A stretch of DNA of 64,000 nt from Megamerina dolium (taxonomy: Eukaryota > Arthropoda > Insecta > Diptera > Megamerinidae): contig OY978530.1 in assembly GCA_963854835.1 (NCBI GenBank), positions 36,942,139 through 37,006,138 of the forward strand, given 5' to 3'. The number at the start of each line of letters is the position of its first letter. Position 1 is the stretch's first letter. Both the position numbers and the translations under genes were made by a program. The notes under the pieces were generated by a model. That model had not been told where the DNA came from and did no database searches. It saw only the letters and a list, made by a program, of their open reading frames with translations. Of the stretch, positions 63,417 through 64,000 are shown piece after piece.

Positions 63417-63883
63417 TGTTTCAGCGGGGAGCGAATGAATGCCGGTGGGCTTGCTGCGATGTGGTGCACTTGCCTACAAGTCGTGGTGTCAAAGGTGATG
63501 TACTTGACGGTGACGGTGGGAGTTGTTGTGGTGGAAGCAAAAATACATTTCTTTTTTCACTTTTGGATTTACACTTTATTAAAGTTTTTAGGTTAATTGT
63601 ATTTATTTATTATTTAATATATTTATATTAAATATTTATTTTTTAAAAGAATTCGGGAGGAAAATGTCGCGCACTGCTTTGTTTAGGGAGTTGATCAACA
63701 ATAAATAACATAAATAAAATGGAAAGTGGAGAGTATAAAGTAAAGGAGTATAGTTGAAGAGAACGGGAGAGAGAAAGAGAGAAAGTGCGAAATATAGGGG
63801 GCCTAAATATAATGGAATTAGGGTTGCTAACCCATGCAAACTTTATACTGGCAGTGCGCGACACACGTCTTCTGGCGTAGACA
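63417..63883 (-). repeat. Solo BEL LTR (467 bp) with TSD AATTT
   Basis: In element sense it starts TGTCTACGCCAGAAGACG at 63883, the same start as copies C and D, and ends at 63417. It carries the conserved pair TCGCGCACTG (63667) and CAGTGCGCGA (63852) and a GA-rich run. Exact 5-bp duplications AATTT lie at 63412-63416 and 63884-63888. There is no internal region, so it arose by LTR-LTR recombination. Confidence 0.9.
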
Positions 63884-63888
63884 AATTT

Positions 63889-64000
63889 AAAAAGAAATTT
63901 TCGGCCGAATATGAGACATCAATTTCTGAAAGTTGCGCGATTTAAAAAAGAATGACCCATATTTGGGTTCCTTTCCATCGGATAATAAGTTTTTTCGAAA
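63889..64000. other. No feature seen
   Basis: Flanking DNA with no recognisable element. Confidence 0.3.

Overview
The window is a eukaryotic, AT-rich stretch with no supported host protein-coding gene. Almost all of it is transposable elements at different stages of decay. The mix (RTE, R1, LOA and Jockey LINEs, BEL/Pao and CsRn1-like Gypsy LTR elements, mauritiana-type and longer-spaced mariners, a Tc1-like DD34E element, a tRNA-derived SINE, long (TA)n tracts) fits a higher dipteran, most likely a tephritid-type fruit fly. That assignment is inferred from element types only.

Layout. 1-4125: an RTE tail, an R1-clade LINE fragment, a small Polinton/adintovirus-like remnant with divergent PLA2-domain and packaging-ATPase pseudogenes, and a LOA-type LINE remnant. 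4148-11071: a minus-strand BEL/Pao composite (copies A and B) in which two elements share one LTR. 11405-18846: BEL copy C (plus strand, decayed, carrying a 610-bp tandem duplication). 18847-23664: degraded LTR, long (TA)n tracts, an RTE LINE and a large inverted duplication. 23665-32280: full-length BEL copy D (minus strand), inserted in a (TA)n tract. 32281-38209: Jockey remnant, SINE, two mariner-family elements and an intact Tc1-like element. 38291-43004: a CsRn1-like Gypsy element split by an RTE LINE with a 14-bp target duplication. 43005-45806: mauritiana mariner and R1 LINE. 46930-53997: a pogo/Tigger-like remnant split by full-length BEL copy E (target duplication GTGAT) and by a SINE. 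54396-56046: a second, nearly identical intact Tc1-like element. 56047-64000: low gene content, with a MITE, a SINE, a LOA LINE fragment, a long-inverted-repeat element and a solo BEL LTR.

The most unusual signal is in BEL copies C and D. Both carry, between pol and the 3' LTR (the position of env in retroviruses), a separate open reading frame of 188 and 205 codons. Each encodes three zinc-knuckle-like motifs resembling the end of Gag, and each ATG is preceded by a polypyrimidine tract ending in CCAG, as expected of a 3' splice site. Copy C's pol is full of stops, yet this ORF is open. It may be an accessory nucleic-acid-binding protein made from a spliced subgenomic RNA.

Limits: all reading was by eye. 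Family assignments rest on recognised motifs, LTR and TIR boundaries were located by comparing copies within the window, and no database search was run.
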